Shown here piece by piece: positions 51,195 to 59,800 of a stretch of DNA of 64,000 bases. The position numbers were made by a program, and so were the translations under genes. The DNA is from Sulfurospirillum_A sp029027265. GTDB taxonomy: Bacteria > Campylobacterota > Campylobacteria > Campylobacterales > Sulfurospirillaceae. Where the stretch lies: assembly GCA_029027265.1 (NCBI GenBank), contig CP093061.1, positions 744,001 to 808,000 of the forward strand. Reading direction: 5' to 3'. Position 1 is the first letter of the stretch, and every line of letters starts with the position of its first letter. The notes beneath the pieces were generated by a model that did no database searches, was not told the DNA's origin, and saw only the letters and a list, made by a program, of their open reading frames with translations.

Positions 51195-52328
51195 TCATAG
51201 TAGTTCACCTCTTAGTTTTGCAACTATTTTTTCAAATTTTTTAAGCTCTTTTTCTCTTGTATCTGCATCATTAAATTCTAAAATTTTTCTTAAGCTGGTT
51301 GAAAGTTGAGGCATATGTAAGTTGTCTGATATACCTTTGAGTTTATAAATACCATGCTTTAGAAGTGTTTCTTCTTCATTTTCTATAGAAGTTCTTATAT
51401 CAGGGATACTCTTCTCAATCATATCAAAATAGCCAGTTATAAGCTCTCCTATTAGAGAAATATCTAATTCTAACTCATCCATACATTCAACTAAATCAGA
51501 ATTTACGCTCTCTTCTTGTTCATCTTCTATAATTGTGTCATTATTAAAACTAATATCATTAAGAGTACCAAAAGTTGGTATTTCCTCTGTTTCGTTTTCA
51601 ATTACTTTCTCTGGATAATCAGAAGCTATATTTATTGTTGGTTCAAAATAGTTTTCTTCTGGTGTGATGTCTATTTTTAGTTTAGGAAGCTCTTCTTCCT
51701 CATAATCTTTTGTAGAATCATCGTTTATATCTAGTCTTGGTTCTACTTTATCAATTTGATCAAATATAGTATTGTCTATTTTTAGTTTAGGAGCAAGTTC
51801 AACTTCAGTAGCATTGAAATCCATAGATAAATTTTCTGTCTGGACTTGAGTAAAATCTTCTTCTAGTGATGTCTTTTTTGGAGTTTCTATCTTTTGTTCT
51901 TGCAAAACTTCTTCATTGAGAGGTGTTTTATCTATGTTTACGGAATCTAGCACAGCCGGAGCAGGTGCTGATTGTATGAACGCAGGATCACTTTGTGAGG
52001 TAGTGTTTTGTACAAATTCTATTGAGTAATATAGCTCTTCATTCTCTTTTGGATTATATAGAAATAGTTCTTTTATTTTTATTGCAATTTCTACTTCATT
52101 TCCAGTTTTTAATTTAATGATAACACTTTTTTTAGAAGCACCGCTATGCAACGCATAATCTATCCATGAAAAACTTTTAAACTTAAAAATATATCCAGGC
52201 CTATTTACAAAAAGATCTGCAACATCATTATGAATGTTTTTAAATTCATCTAAATCTTCATATCCTAAAAAAGACAATTCATCTTTTCCAATACCAAGAA
52301 AATCACCACTTTTACTATAGAGTATCAT
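51195..52328 (-). CDS. PAS-like / Hpt-like protein with Tyr in place of the phospho-His
   Basis: The 377-residue protein has an N-terminal PAS-like region (1-110; GDFLGIGKDELSFLGYEDLD), a long acidic and repetitive middle (for example VEPRLDINDD, LPKLKIDITPE) and a C-terminal Hpt-like four-helix bundle (about 285-377). In Hpt domains the acceptor sits in HxLKG; here the sequence is KHGIYKLKGIS, so Tyr takes the acceptor's place and the only nearby His is three residues before. It lies just before the hybrid kinase, with which it is surely linked. Confidence 0.65.
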   Translation of the reverse strand: MILYSKSGDFLGIGKDELSFLGYEDLDEFKNIHNDVADLFVNRPGYIFKFKSFSWIDYALHSGASKKSVIIKLKTGNEVEIAIKIKELFLYNPKENEELYYSIEFVQNTTSQSDPAFIQSAPAPAVLDSVNIDKTPLNEEVLQEQKIETPKKTSLEEDFTQVQTENLSMDFNATEVELAPKLKIDNTIFDQIDKVEPRLDINDDSTKDYEEEELPKLKIDITPEENYFEPTINIASDYPEKVIENETEEIPTFGTLNDISFNNDTIIEDEQEESVNSDLVECMDELELDISLIGELITGYFDMIEKSIPDIRTSIENEEETLLKHGIYKLKGISDNLHMPQLSTSLRKILEFNDADTREKELKKFEKIVAKLRGELL

Positions 52329-52391
52329 ATCAACCTCATTTCAAGAGTTACTTAAAAGATTAATCTTAACTAAGTTTTGCTTAAAATCAAC

Positions 52392-54190
52392 CTATTTATT
52401 TAAGAAATTATGTAGTTTTACACTATTTTTTTCGCCGATTACAATTTTTAACTCATTTATGCTTGCTCGATGGATATTTTCAAAAGTTCCAAAATATGAA
52501 ATTAGTTTTTTTATAGTTGCTTCGCCTATACCCTTTACATGTAAGAGGTCTATTCTCATATCTTTTGAGAGTTTTTTTTTTCGGTGTGTATTTATAGCAA
52601 ATCTATGTGCTTCATCTCTTAGTTTTTGCATAAGTTGAAGTCTTTTGTCTGAAGTAGGAAGTTTGAAATCATAATTTAAAGAGTATATAATATCGCTTGC
52701 TTTACCTTTTGCTCGCATTGTTTTTGCATCTTTTTTTTCTTTTGCAATTGCCAAAATATCTATATTTTGCTCACTCTGCTTTAACAATGATTGTGCAAGT
52801 TTTAAAAGTGTACTTCCTCCATCAAGCAGCCATAAATCAGGAGGGGAATCTTTTTTGAAATTTTCTATTCTTCTTGTTAAAAGCTCTCTCATTTGACCAT
52901 ATTCGTCTTTGCTTTGAAGATTGAAAATTCTATAATTTGCCTTTATAAACTTCTCTTCATAAGTTACCATGCAACCAACAGGCGAATCTCCACTTATGTG
53001 AGAATTATCAAAAACTTCTATGCGGTATGGTGTTTTTTTCAAATCAAACAGTTCTTTTATCTCTTCGAGTAAACTGTCGCTATTTTTGTTTAGATATTGG
53101 CTTAAATACTCTTTTGCATTTTGTTTTGCTATATTAATGAGCTTTAATTTGTCACCTCTTTTAGGTGTTGTTATTGTTATTTTTTTGCTATATTTTTGTT
53201 CAAGGACATGTTTTATATCTTCACACTCTTCAAATTCATGTGCAACTATAATTTGAGCATTTATAAGTTTTGTTTTTTCATTATAAAACTGGATTAAGGC
53301 TCTTTTATATATTTCGCCTATTTCATAACCATTTGAGTTTTTTATTACATTATGAATACTTGAAACTACTTTGCCTTCTCTAATAAAAAGTCTCATTATT
53401 GAGGCAATATTTCCTATTATTTCTATAGCAAATAGATCAAAATTTTCAATTTTTGCAAGGTCTAAATGTATTACATGTAGAGAATTTTTAATAGATTTTT
53501 GCATATCTCTAAGAACTCCTGCTTCTTCAAAGTTTAGGTTTTCAGCAGCTTCTATCATCTTTTTTTCAAGTTTTAAGATGAGTTTTTTTCTTTCCATTAG
53601 AAGCGTTGTGGCTTCTTTAACTGTTTTGGCATACTCTTCTTTAGTAATTTTCCCTGCACAAGGGGCATAGCATTTGTCTATTTGATAAAAAAGGCACTCT
53701 TTTTTCTCTTTTAGACAGCCTTTTTTTGAACAAGTTTACATGTAAGGTAAAGTGCTTTTAAAATGTCATTAGCAGAGTTTGAAAAAGGACCATAATATTT
53801 GATACTCTTTTTTTTATCTATTTTCCTTGTTATTTCAAAACGAGGAAACTCTTCATCCATATCAATTGCAATATAAGGGTAAGTTTTATCGTCTCTTAGA
53901 AGTATATTATATTTTGGTTTTAACTCTTTTATGAGAGAATTCTCAAGAATGAGGGCATCATATTCACTTGGGCTTATCATAAATTCAAGGTGATATGCTT
54001 CATTTATCATCTTCTGTATTCTAAGACTCAACTTGCTAGCTGGAGCTAGTGAAGGAGTAAATTTAAAATAGCTTTTTACTCTGTTTTTTAGTACTTTTGC
54101 TTTTCCTATGTAAAGAAGTTTTCCATTTTTATCATAAAACTTATAAATTCCAGGACTATTTGGAAGATTTTGTAATTCTCTTTCAAGCAT
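52392..54190 (-). CDS. uvrC: Excinuclease subunit UvrC, frame broken at an A7 run
   Basis: Two frames make a normal UvrC of about 599 residues. The N-terminal part (from 54190) has the GIY-YIG nuclease (LPNSPGIYKFYDKNGKLLYIGKAKVLKNRV). The rest (from 53597) has the UvrB-binding UVR motif, the RNase H-like nuclease (RIEVFDNSHISG, DLWLLDGG) and the terminal helix-hairpin-helix pair. The first frame ends ..LTCKLVQKKAV after seven A (53721-53727 on the given strand); adding one A gives ..QKKGCLKEKKECLFYQ and reads on. The function is nucleotide excision repair. Three TACATGTA copies lie in it. Confidence 0.9.
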
Positions 54191-54629
54191 TATTTTTTAG
54201 TATCTCTTCTCTGATTTTTTCAAATATTTTATGAAGTTTTTCGTCCTTAGTTTTATTTGTAAAGTCTCCTAAAGAACGCTCTTTATAAAAAATAGTTGCA
54301 TCTTTTAGAATCTCTGGGCTAGGTTCTCTTTTGTTTGAAACAAAAGCTTTTATCTCTTTTAAATTGATACATTTACACTTTGGATGAAAACTTTCTATTT
54401 TTTTTAATATGTCTTTTATCAAATTGCGTTTATAATTAAACTCCATTTTCGCACTTGGATGTTTTAATACAAAAAAGAGTGTGTGGTTTTTAGTGTAGAT
54501 AAATTTGATAAAATTTGATAGTGAGTTAGGAAGTAGTTTGATAAGTATATCAAAACACTCTTCTTGCTCTAAAGTTTTTAAAGAAGGATGTTTTTTAAGA
54601 TGAGAAATTATAGTTTTAGAGTCTTTCAT
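54183..54629 (-). CDS. DciA-like (DUF721) protein
   Basis: The 148-residue protein has the DUF721 pattern in its first 95 residues (FDILIKLLPNSLSNFIKFIYTKNHTLFFVLKHPSAKMEFNYKRNLI is the central part, given here only by its ends: FDILIKLLP to NYKRNLI). DciA is the ancestral loader of the replicative helicase DnaB. It overlaps uvrC by 8 nt and its 5' end overlaps a divergent small lipoprotein gene. The assignment is by pattern only. Confidence 0.6.
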   Translation of the reverse strand: MKDSKTIISHLKKHPSLKTLEQEECFDILIKLLPNSLSNFIKFIYTKNHTLFFVLKHPSAKMEFNYKRNLIKDILKKIESFHPKCKCINLKEIKAFVSNKREPSPEILKDATIFYKERSLGDFTNKTKDEKLHKIFEKIREEILKNNA

Positions 54630-54719
54630 ATTTTGATTATAGCATTTATTGGCTTTGGTCTTGTTGGTTGTGGTTATAAAGGACCACCTAAATATGATGA
54701 GACTTCAAAGAGTCAATAG
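54600..54719 (+). CDS. Small LptM-like lipoprotein
   Basis: The 39-residue product has a positively charged start (MRNYSFR), a hydrophobic core and the lipobox LVGC, followed by GYKGPPKYDETSKSQ. 'L.GCGYKGPP' is the signature of the LptM/YifL family, which helps LptD mature in the outer membrane. It overlaps the start of the minus-strand DciA-like gene by 30 nt and ends one base before nadB. lptD itself lies at 61736. Confidence 0.75.
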   Translation: MRNYSFRVFHILIIAFIGFGLVGCGYKGPPKYDETSKSQ

Positions 54720-56180
54720 TTGAAAACACAATATGATATATTAATTGTTGGTTCGGGTGTAGCTGGGCTGAATACTGCTCTTCACCTGCCTGAGGATATG
54801 GATGTTTTAGTTTTGAGTAAAGATTATGCTTGGGAGTGCAATACTTTTTTTGCACAAGGAGGTATAGCAGTTGCTCCAAATAAAGCTGATATACCTTTAC
54901 ATGTAGAGGACACTCTAAATGCAGGAGCAGGTCATTGTAACAAGAAGGCAGTTGAGCTTATGTGCAGTGAAGGACCAAAGGTTATAGAGGCTTTGATAAG
55001 TTCTGGAATGAAGTTTGATAGAGATGACAAAGGAAATTTACTCTATACAAAAGAGGCTGCTCATAGTACAAATAGGATTTTACACGCTGGTGGAGATGCC
55101 ACAGGACGTGATTTACATCTGTTTTTGATGGAGTCTTTAAAGTTTTCTATTCTTTATAATACGCAAGTAATAGACCTACTTATAAAAAATGATATCTGCT
55201 ATGGAGTAGAAGTTTTTCATGATAATAGAATTTTTAATATCTATGCAAAAAAGGTAGTTGTTGCTAGTGGAGGTGTAGGTTCACTTTATGAGTATCATAC
55301 GAATTCAAGAACTATAAGTGCTGATTTTCATGGAATTTGTTGTGAGCATAATATAGAGTTGAAAGATATGGAGATGATGCAGTTTCATCCTACGGTTTTT
55401 GTACAAAGCACTGCGGTTAGAAAACAATTATTAAGTGAAGCCTTACGTGGTGAGGGTGCAAAAATAGTTGATGAAGATGGAAAAAGATTTTTATTTGATT
55501 ATGATGAAAGAGGTGAATTGAGTCCACGAAATGTTGTATCAGAAGCACTTTATGAGCATCGTTCCAAGACAGGCAAAGATATATATCTTGATGTTAGTGA
55601 TTTTGAAGCAGAACACTTTCAAAAGAGGTTTCCATCTATATACTTCAATATGAAAAATCTTGGGTTTAATCTTCCCTATGACAGAATTCCAATTTCACCA
55701 GCATTTCACTATGCTATTGGTGGGGTTAAAACTGATTTAAATGCAAAGGTAGATACTATAAAAGACATCTATTTTGTAGGTGAAATAGCTTCGGTTGGGG
55801 TGCATGGGGCAAATAGATTAGCAAGTAATTCTCTTTTAGAAGGTTTGGTATATTCAAAAAGAGTTGCAACTGATATTATTAAAACCTTTACATATAAAAA
55901 AGAGATAAAAGAGTTTACATGTAAAGAGACTATACTTATTAAAAACGGTGATAAAGAGCTTAAAAATGAGTTAAGAAATCTCATGTGGCAAAGTGCAGGC
56001 ATAGTTAGATATGAAGAAAAACTAAAAAAAGCTTTGAATAGAGTCGAAGAAATGCTAAAATTACCAACAGGAAAGTTAATTAGACTTCGTCTATTGACTT
56101 CAAGGGTGATAATACAAAGTGCACTAAGGCGTAAAAAATCTTTAGGAGCACATTACATAAGGGGAGAGAATAGAGTATGA
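54720..56180 (+). CDS. nadB: L-aspartate oxidase
   Basis: The 486-residue flavoenzyme begins DILIVGSGVAGLNTALHLP (FAD loop) and includes FFAQGGIAVAPN, the active-site ILHAGGDATGRDL, MEMMQFHPTVF, DVSDFEAEHF and GVHGANRLASNSLLEGLVY. It makes iminoaspartate for NAD synthesis. The start is a TTG immediately after the lipoprotein stop. The C-terminal helical domain carries TACATGTA in the T-C-K frame. Confidence 0.95.
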   Translation: MKTQYDILIVGSGVAGLNTALHLPEDMDVLVLSKDYAWECNTFFAQGGIAVAPNKADIPLHVEDTLNAGAGHCNKKAVELMCSEGPKVIEALISSGMKFDRDDKGNLLYTKEAAHSTNRILHAGGDATGRDLHLFLMESLKFSILYNTQVIDLLIKNDICYGVEVFHDNRIFNIYAKKVVVASGGVGSLYEYHTNSRTISADFHGICCEHNIELKDMEMMQFHPTVFVQSTAVRKQLLSEALRGEGAKIVDEDGKRFLFDYDERGELSPRNVVSEALYEHRSKTGKDIYLDVSDFEAEHFQKRFPSIYFNMKNLGFNLPYDRIPISPAFHYAIGGVKTDLNAKVDTIKDIYFVGEIASVGVHGANRLASNSLLEGLVYSKRVATDIIKTFTYKKEIKEFTCKETILIKNGDKELKNELRNLMWQSAGIVRYEEKLKKALNRVEEMLKLPTGKLIRLRLLTSRVIIQSALRRKKSLGAHYIRGENRV

Positions 56181-57535
56181 AAAAATTATTGATATTGCTA
56201 GCATTAGTTAGTAGTGCATTTGCATCAGGCGGAGAATCGTTGGTTGGAACGTGGGTTGGAGTTGCATCTTTAATTATATTTGTTATTGGTTATTATGTGA
56301 TTGCAGCTGAAGAGGTGTACCACATAAACAAAGCTAAACCAGCACTTTTTATAGGTACATTTATATTTATGCTTATAGGATTTTACTACTTCATAAATGG
56401 AATGGACACAACACCACTTCATCATGAGATCAAACTTCTAATTTTAGAAATTGCAGAAATATTCTTTTTCTTACTTGTTGCTATGACCTACATAGAAGCA
56501 CTTATAGAGAGACGTGTTTTTAATACACTTAAATATAATCTTGTTTCAAAAGGTTATACATATAAAAAACTTTTTTGGCTAACAGGTATAATTGCATTTT
56601 TCTTAAGTCCTATTGCCGATAACTTGACAACAGCACTTATTCTTTCAACTGTTTTAATAACAATCGAACAGAAAAATAAAGCATTCCTAGTACCAGGTGC
56701 TATCAACATAGTAGTTGCTGCAAACGCAGGTGGTGCTTGGAGTCCTTTTGGTGATATTACAACGCTTATGGCATGGACAGCCGGAAAGGGTGCATTTGTA
56801 GACTTTATGTTTCTATTCCCTGCTTCTGTAGTTGGTTGGGTTGTTACAGCCTATCTTTTATCTCGTTTTGTTCCAGATTCAAAACCAGCTTTTGATGCTG
56901 AAAATGAGCCAAAGGTAACTATCCTAAAAGGTGGTAAAGTTATAATTGGTCTTGGTATTTTTACAATTTTTTCTGCAGTTATGGCACATCAATTGTTTAA
57001 TTTACCAGCTATGTGGGGTATGATGTTTGGTCTGTCTTTGTTAAAACTTTTCGCTTATTCTCATAAAAAAAGACATAATGAAGATATAAAGATATTTGAT
57101 TCACTTAGTAAAATCGAGAATGATACTTTACTCTTTTTCTTCGGTATCTTAGCTGCTGTTGGAAGTTTACACTTCATAGGTTACTTAGCACTTGCCGCAA
57201 ATTTATATACTACAGCTGGAGCAACAACAGTCAATATGGGTGTTGGTTTTCTCTCAGCGATTGTAGATAATATTCCTGTTATGAGTGCTGTTTTAAAAGC
57301 AAATCCTACAATGGGATTAGACCAGTGGATGCTTGTAACTCTTGCAGCTGGTATTGGTGGTAGTATGATTAGTTTTGGTAGTGCAGCTGGTGTTGGTGTT
57401 ATGGGAAAATTGAGAGGAATTTATACATTTTCTGCTCATATGAAATACTCTTGGACAATTCTTATAGGTTATATTCTTTCTATGATAGTTTGGTATATTC
57501 AGTATGAGGTACTTGGATTTTATATAAAACATTAA
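56177..57535 (+). CDS. nhaD: Na+/H+ antiporter NhaD
   Basis: The 452-residue membrane protein has an N-terminal signal-like segment and about twelve helices. Motifs include LSPIADNLTTALILSTVLI near residue 150, NAGGAWSPFGDITTLMAW, SAIVDNIPVMSAVLKA and GSMISFGSAAGVGVMG. It expels sodium in exchange for protons, which fits a marine or brackish cell. Its ATG overlaps the nadB stop. Confidence 0.92.
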   Translation: MKKLLILLALVSSAFASGGESLVGTWVGVASLIIFVIGYYVIAAEEVYHINKAKPALFIGTFIFMLIGFYYFINGMDTTPLHHEIKLLILEIAEIFFFLLVAMTYIEALIERRVFNTLKYNLVSKGYTYKKLFWLTGIIAFFLSPIADNLTTALILSTVLITIEQKNKAFLVPGAINIVVAANAGGAWSPFGDITTLMAWTAGKGAFVDFMFLFPASVVGWVVTAYLLSRFVPDSKPAFDAENEPKVTILKGGKVIIGLGIFTIFSAVMAHQLFNLPAMWGMMFGLSLLKLFAYSHKKRHNEDIKIFDSLSKIENDTLLFFFGILAAVGSLHFIGYLALAANLYTTAGATTVNMGVGFLSAIVDNIPVMSAVLKANPTMGLDQWMLVTLAAGIGGSMISFGSAAGVGVMGKLRGIYTFSAHMKYSWTILIGYILSMIVWYIQYEVLGFYIKH

Positions 57536-57543
57536 AAAACAGA

Positions 57544-57576
57544 TACAGTAGATTTTTATGAAATCTACTGTATAAT
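57544..57576 (+). promoter_or_regulatory. Hairpin fused to the guaA -10 element
   Basis: TACAGTAGATTT (57544-57555), loop TTATG and AAATCTACTGTA (57561-57572) form a perfect 12-bp stem. Its last bases begin TATAAT (57571-57576), an exact -10 match before guaA. The inverted repeat could be an operator overlapping the promoter, or the 3' end of the nhaD transcript. Confidence 0.6.
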
Positions 57577-57593
57577 CCGCAAAAAATTAAGGA

Positions 57594-59138
57594 ATGATAT
57601 TGAAAGATGTACCTATTGTAGTATTAGATTTCGGATCACAATACACACAATTAATAGCAAGAAAACTAAGAGAAAGTGGAGTTTATTGTGAAATAGTTCC
57701 ATTTCGTGAGAGTATAGAAGATATAAAAAAGAGAAATCCACAAGGAATTATTCTAAGTGGCGGACCAGCTTCTGTATATGCAAAAGATGCTTATCATCCT
57801 GATAGTGCTATCTACGATTTAGGATTGCCAATTCTTGGTATCTGTTATGGTATGCAGTTGATAAATCAGCATTTTGGTGGAAGCGTTGTTCCTGCTGATC
57901 ATCAAGAGTATGGAAAAGCAGAACTTAGTTTTGAAAGTGATCATAAGATTTTTAAAGATACAAAATGTGGTCAGATTGTATGGATGAGCCATGGCGACAG
58001 GGTTGAAAAACTGGCTTATGGATTTAAAAAAATTGGATTTAGTGAAAACTCTCCTTATGCAGCAGTCGCTGATGAGAAGAGAAATATTTATGCATTTCAA
58101 TTTCACCCAGAAGTTTATCACTCTGATGAGGGCACAAAATTACTAAAGAACTTTGCAAAGTATATCTGTGGGTGTGAAAGTACTTGGAATATGGGTTCAT
58201 TTGCTAAGGAAAAGATTGAGGCTATCAAGGCACAAGTTGGAAATAAAAAAGTTCTTTGTGGTGTTAGTGGCGGAGTTGATAGTTCTGTTGTTGCTGCACT
58301 TTTAAATGAAGCAATAGGGGATAACCTGATTGCTGTTTTTGTTGACAATGGACTTCTTCGTGCAAACGAGAGAGAACAAGTTGAAGCGATGTTTAAAACA
58401 AAGCTAAAATTAGACCTTATTACCGTTGATGCAAGTGAAGAGTTTTTAACAAATCTAAAGGGCATAACTGACCCAGAGCAAAAAAGAAAAATCATCGGTG
58501 AAACTTTTATAAAAGTATTTGATAAAGAAGCAAAAAAACATGATGGTATAGAGTTTTTAGCTCAAGGTACACTTTACACTGATGTTATTGAGTCAGTTTC
58601 TGTTAAAGGACCTTCAAAAACAATTAAATCTCATCATAATGTTGGTGGTCTTCCTGATTGGATGACATTTGAATTAGTTGAGCCTTTGAATGAAATTTTT
58701 AAAGATGAGGTTAGAAAACTTGGACTTGAACTTGGGCTTCCAAAAGAGATGATAGCTCGTCACCCTTTTCCTGGACCAGGCCTTGGAATTAGAATCATGG
58801 GTGATGTAAATATAGCTGATTTAGAGATACTTCGTAAAGCAGATACTATCATGCTTGAAGAACTTCATGCAACAGGATATTATGTCAAAACATGGCAAGC
58901 ATTTACAGTTTTACTAAATGTAAAAAGTGTAGGTGTAATGGGTGATAATAGAACTTATGATAACACAGCTTGTATCCGCATAGTTGAAGCAACAGACGGT
59001 ATGACTGCAACTTTTGCACATATTCCGCATAAGATACTTGAAAACATGAGTAGAAGAATTATAAATGAAGTTGATGGCATAAACAGAGTAGTTTATGATA
59101 TTAGCTCAAAACCTCCTGCAACAATAGAGTGGGAATAA
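57594..59138 (+). CDS. guaA: GMP synthase (glutamine-hydrolysing)
   Basis: The 514-residue enzyme has the glutaminase half (GILGICYGMQLINQHFGG with catalytic Cys, FQFHPEVYHS) and the synthetase half (P-loop LCGVSGGVDSSVVAALL, RHPFPGPGLGIRIMG). It converts XMP to GMP. AAGGA ends at the base before the ATG at 57594, which is too close; the TTG at 57600 (MKDVPIVVLDFG) is better placed. It leads the guaA-hemD group. Confidence 0.97.
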   Translation: MILKDVPIVVLDFGSQYTQLIARKLRESGVYCEIVPFRESIEDIKKRNPQGIILSGGPASVYAKDAYHPDSAIYDLGLPILGICYGMQLINQHFGGSVVPADHQEYGKAELSFESDHKIFKDTKCGQIVWMSHGDRVEKLAYGFKKIGFSENSPYAAVADEKRNIYAFQFHPEVYHSDEGTKLLKNFAKYICGCESTWNMGSFAKEKIEAIKAQVGNKKVLCGVSGGVDSSVVAALLNEAIGDNLIAVFVDNGLLRANEREQVEAMFKTKLKLDLITVDASEEFLTNLKGITDPEQKRKIIGETFIKVFDKEAKKHDGIEFLAQGTLYTDVIESVSVKGPSKTIKSHHNVGGLPDWMTFELVEPLNEIFKDEVRKLGLELGLPKEMIARHPFPGPGLGIRIMGDVNIADLEILRKADTIMLEELHATGYYVKTWQAFTVLLNVKSVGVMGDNRTYDNTACIRIVEATDGMTATFAHIPHKILENMSRRIINEVDGINRVVYDISSKPPATIEWE

Positions 59139-59142
59139 AAAC

Positions 59143-59775
59143 TTGAGTATCTACCTCCTTAGTGATACGTTTCACGAGGGGGTAGTAAACTTACCTCAAA
59201 TTAAAGTTACATATTGTGATATAGATCTTGATTTAACTCCTTATGAAGCACTTATTTTTAGTTCTAAAAATGCTGTAAAAGCAATAGAAAACATAAATAA
59301 AAATTGGCAAAAAATACCTGTATATGCCATAGGTAATCCTACTGCAAATGAGGTAAAAAAACTAGATGGAAATTTAGTATATATTTCAAATTCTTCATAT
59401 GGAGATGATTTTGCACAAGAGATTTTTCCAAAACTAAAAGGCAAAAGAGTTCTATTTCTAAGAGCTAAAAAAGTTCTCTCAAACTTAGAAAACATACTAA
59501 AAGACAATGAAATTAATTTAAAATCAGAGGTAGTTTACGAGACTACATGTAAAGAAAAAAAGCCTTTACATGTAGCGAGTGAAAACAGTGTGTTTATATT
59601 TACTTCACCCTCTACAGTTGAATGTTTTTTTAGTCATTATGATTGGGAGGAAAAATACATAGCAGTTTGTATTGGAAACGTGACTGCTGAGGCACTTCCT
59701 AGAGATATATCTTTATATGTAAGTAAAATGCAAACAATTCAAGCTTGTATAGAGCTTGCTAAAACATTAATTTAA
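59143..59775 (+). CDS. hemD: Uroporphyrinogen-III synthase
   Basis: The 210-residue protein (TTG start, 4 nt after guaA) has the HemD fold pattern: ALIFSSKNAVKAIENI, VYAIGNPTANEVKKL, LFLRAKKVLSNLENILKDN and FTSPSTVECFFSH. It closes and inverts ring D in haem synthesis. HemD sequences vary widely, but these positions are typical. Two TACATGTA copies lie 15 bp apart, giving T-T-C-K and P-L-H-V. Confidence 0.85.
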   Translation: MSIYLLSDTFHEGVVNLPQIKVTYCDIDLDLTPYEALIFSSKNAVKAIENINKNWQKIPVYAIGNPTANEVKKLDGNLVYISNSSYGDDFAQEIFPKLKGKRVLFLRAKKVLSNLENILKDNEINLKSEVVYETTCKEKKPLHVASENSVFIFTSPSTVECFFSHYDWEEKYIAVCIGNVTAEALPRDISLYVSKMQTIQACIELAKTLI

Positions 59776-59787
59776 GCAAAATTTACC

Positions 59788-59793
59788 TATAAT
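59788..59793 (+). promoter_or_regulatory. -10 element of the likely 6S RNA
   Basis: CCTATAATACT gives an exact TATAAT 8 bp before the predicted transcript start (about 59801), 13 bp after the hemD stop. Confidence 0.6.
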
Positions 59794-59800
59794 ACTATTA

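Noticed and set aside
57536..57593. Purine riboswitch before guaA
   Set aside because: The region between the -10 and the start codon is too short and lacks the conserved purine-aptamer core.
283..59574. TACATGTA copies as intrinsic terminators or uptake-sequence terminators
   Set aside because: All copies lie within coding regions, the stem is only 3-9 bp with no loop, and no T-run follows.
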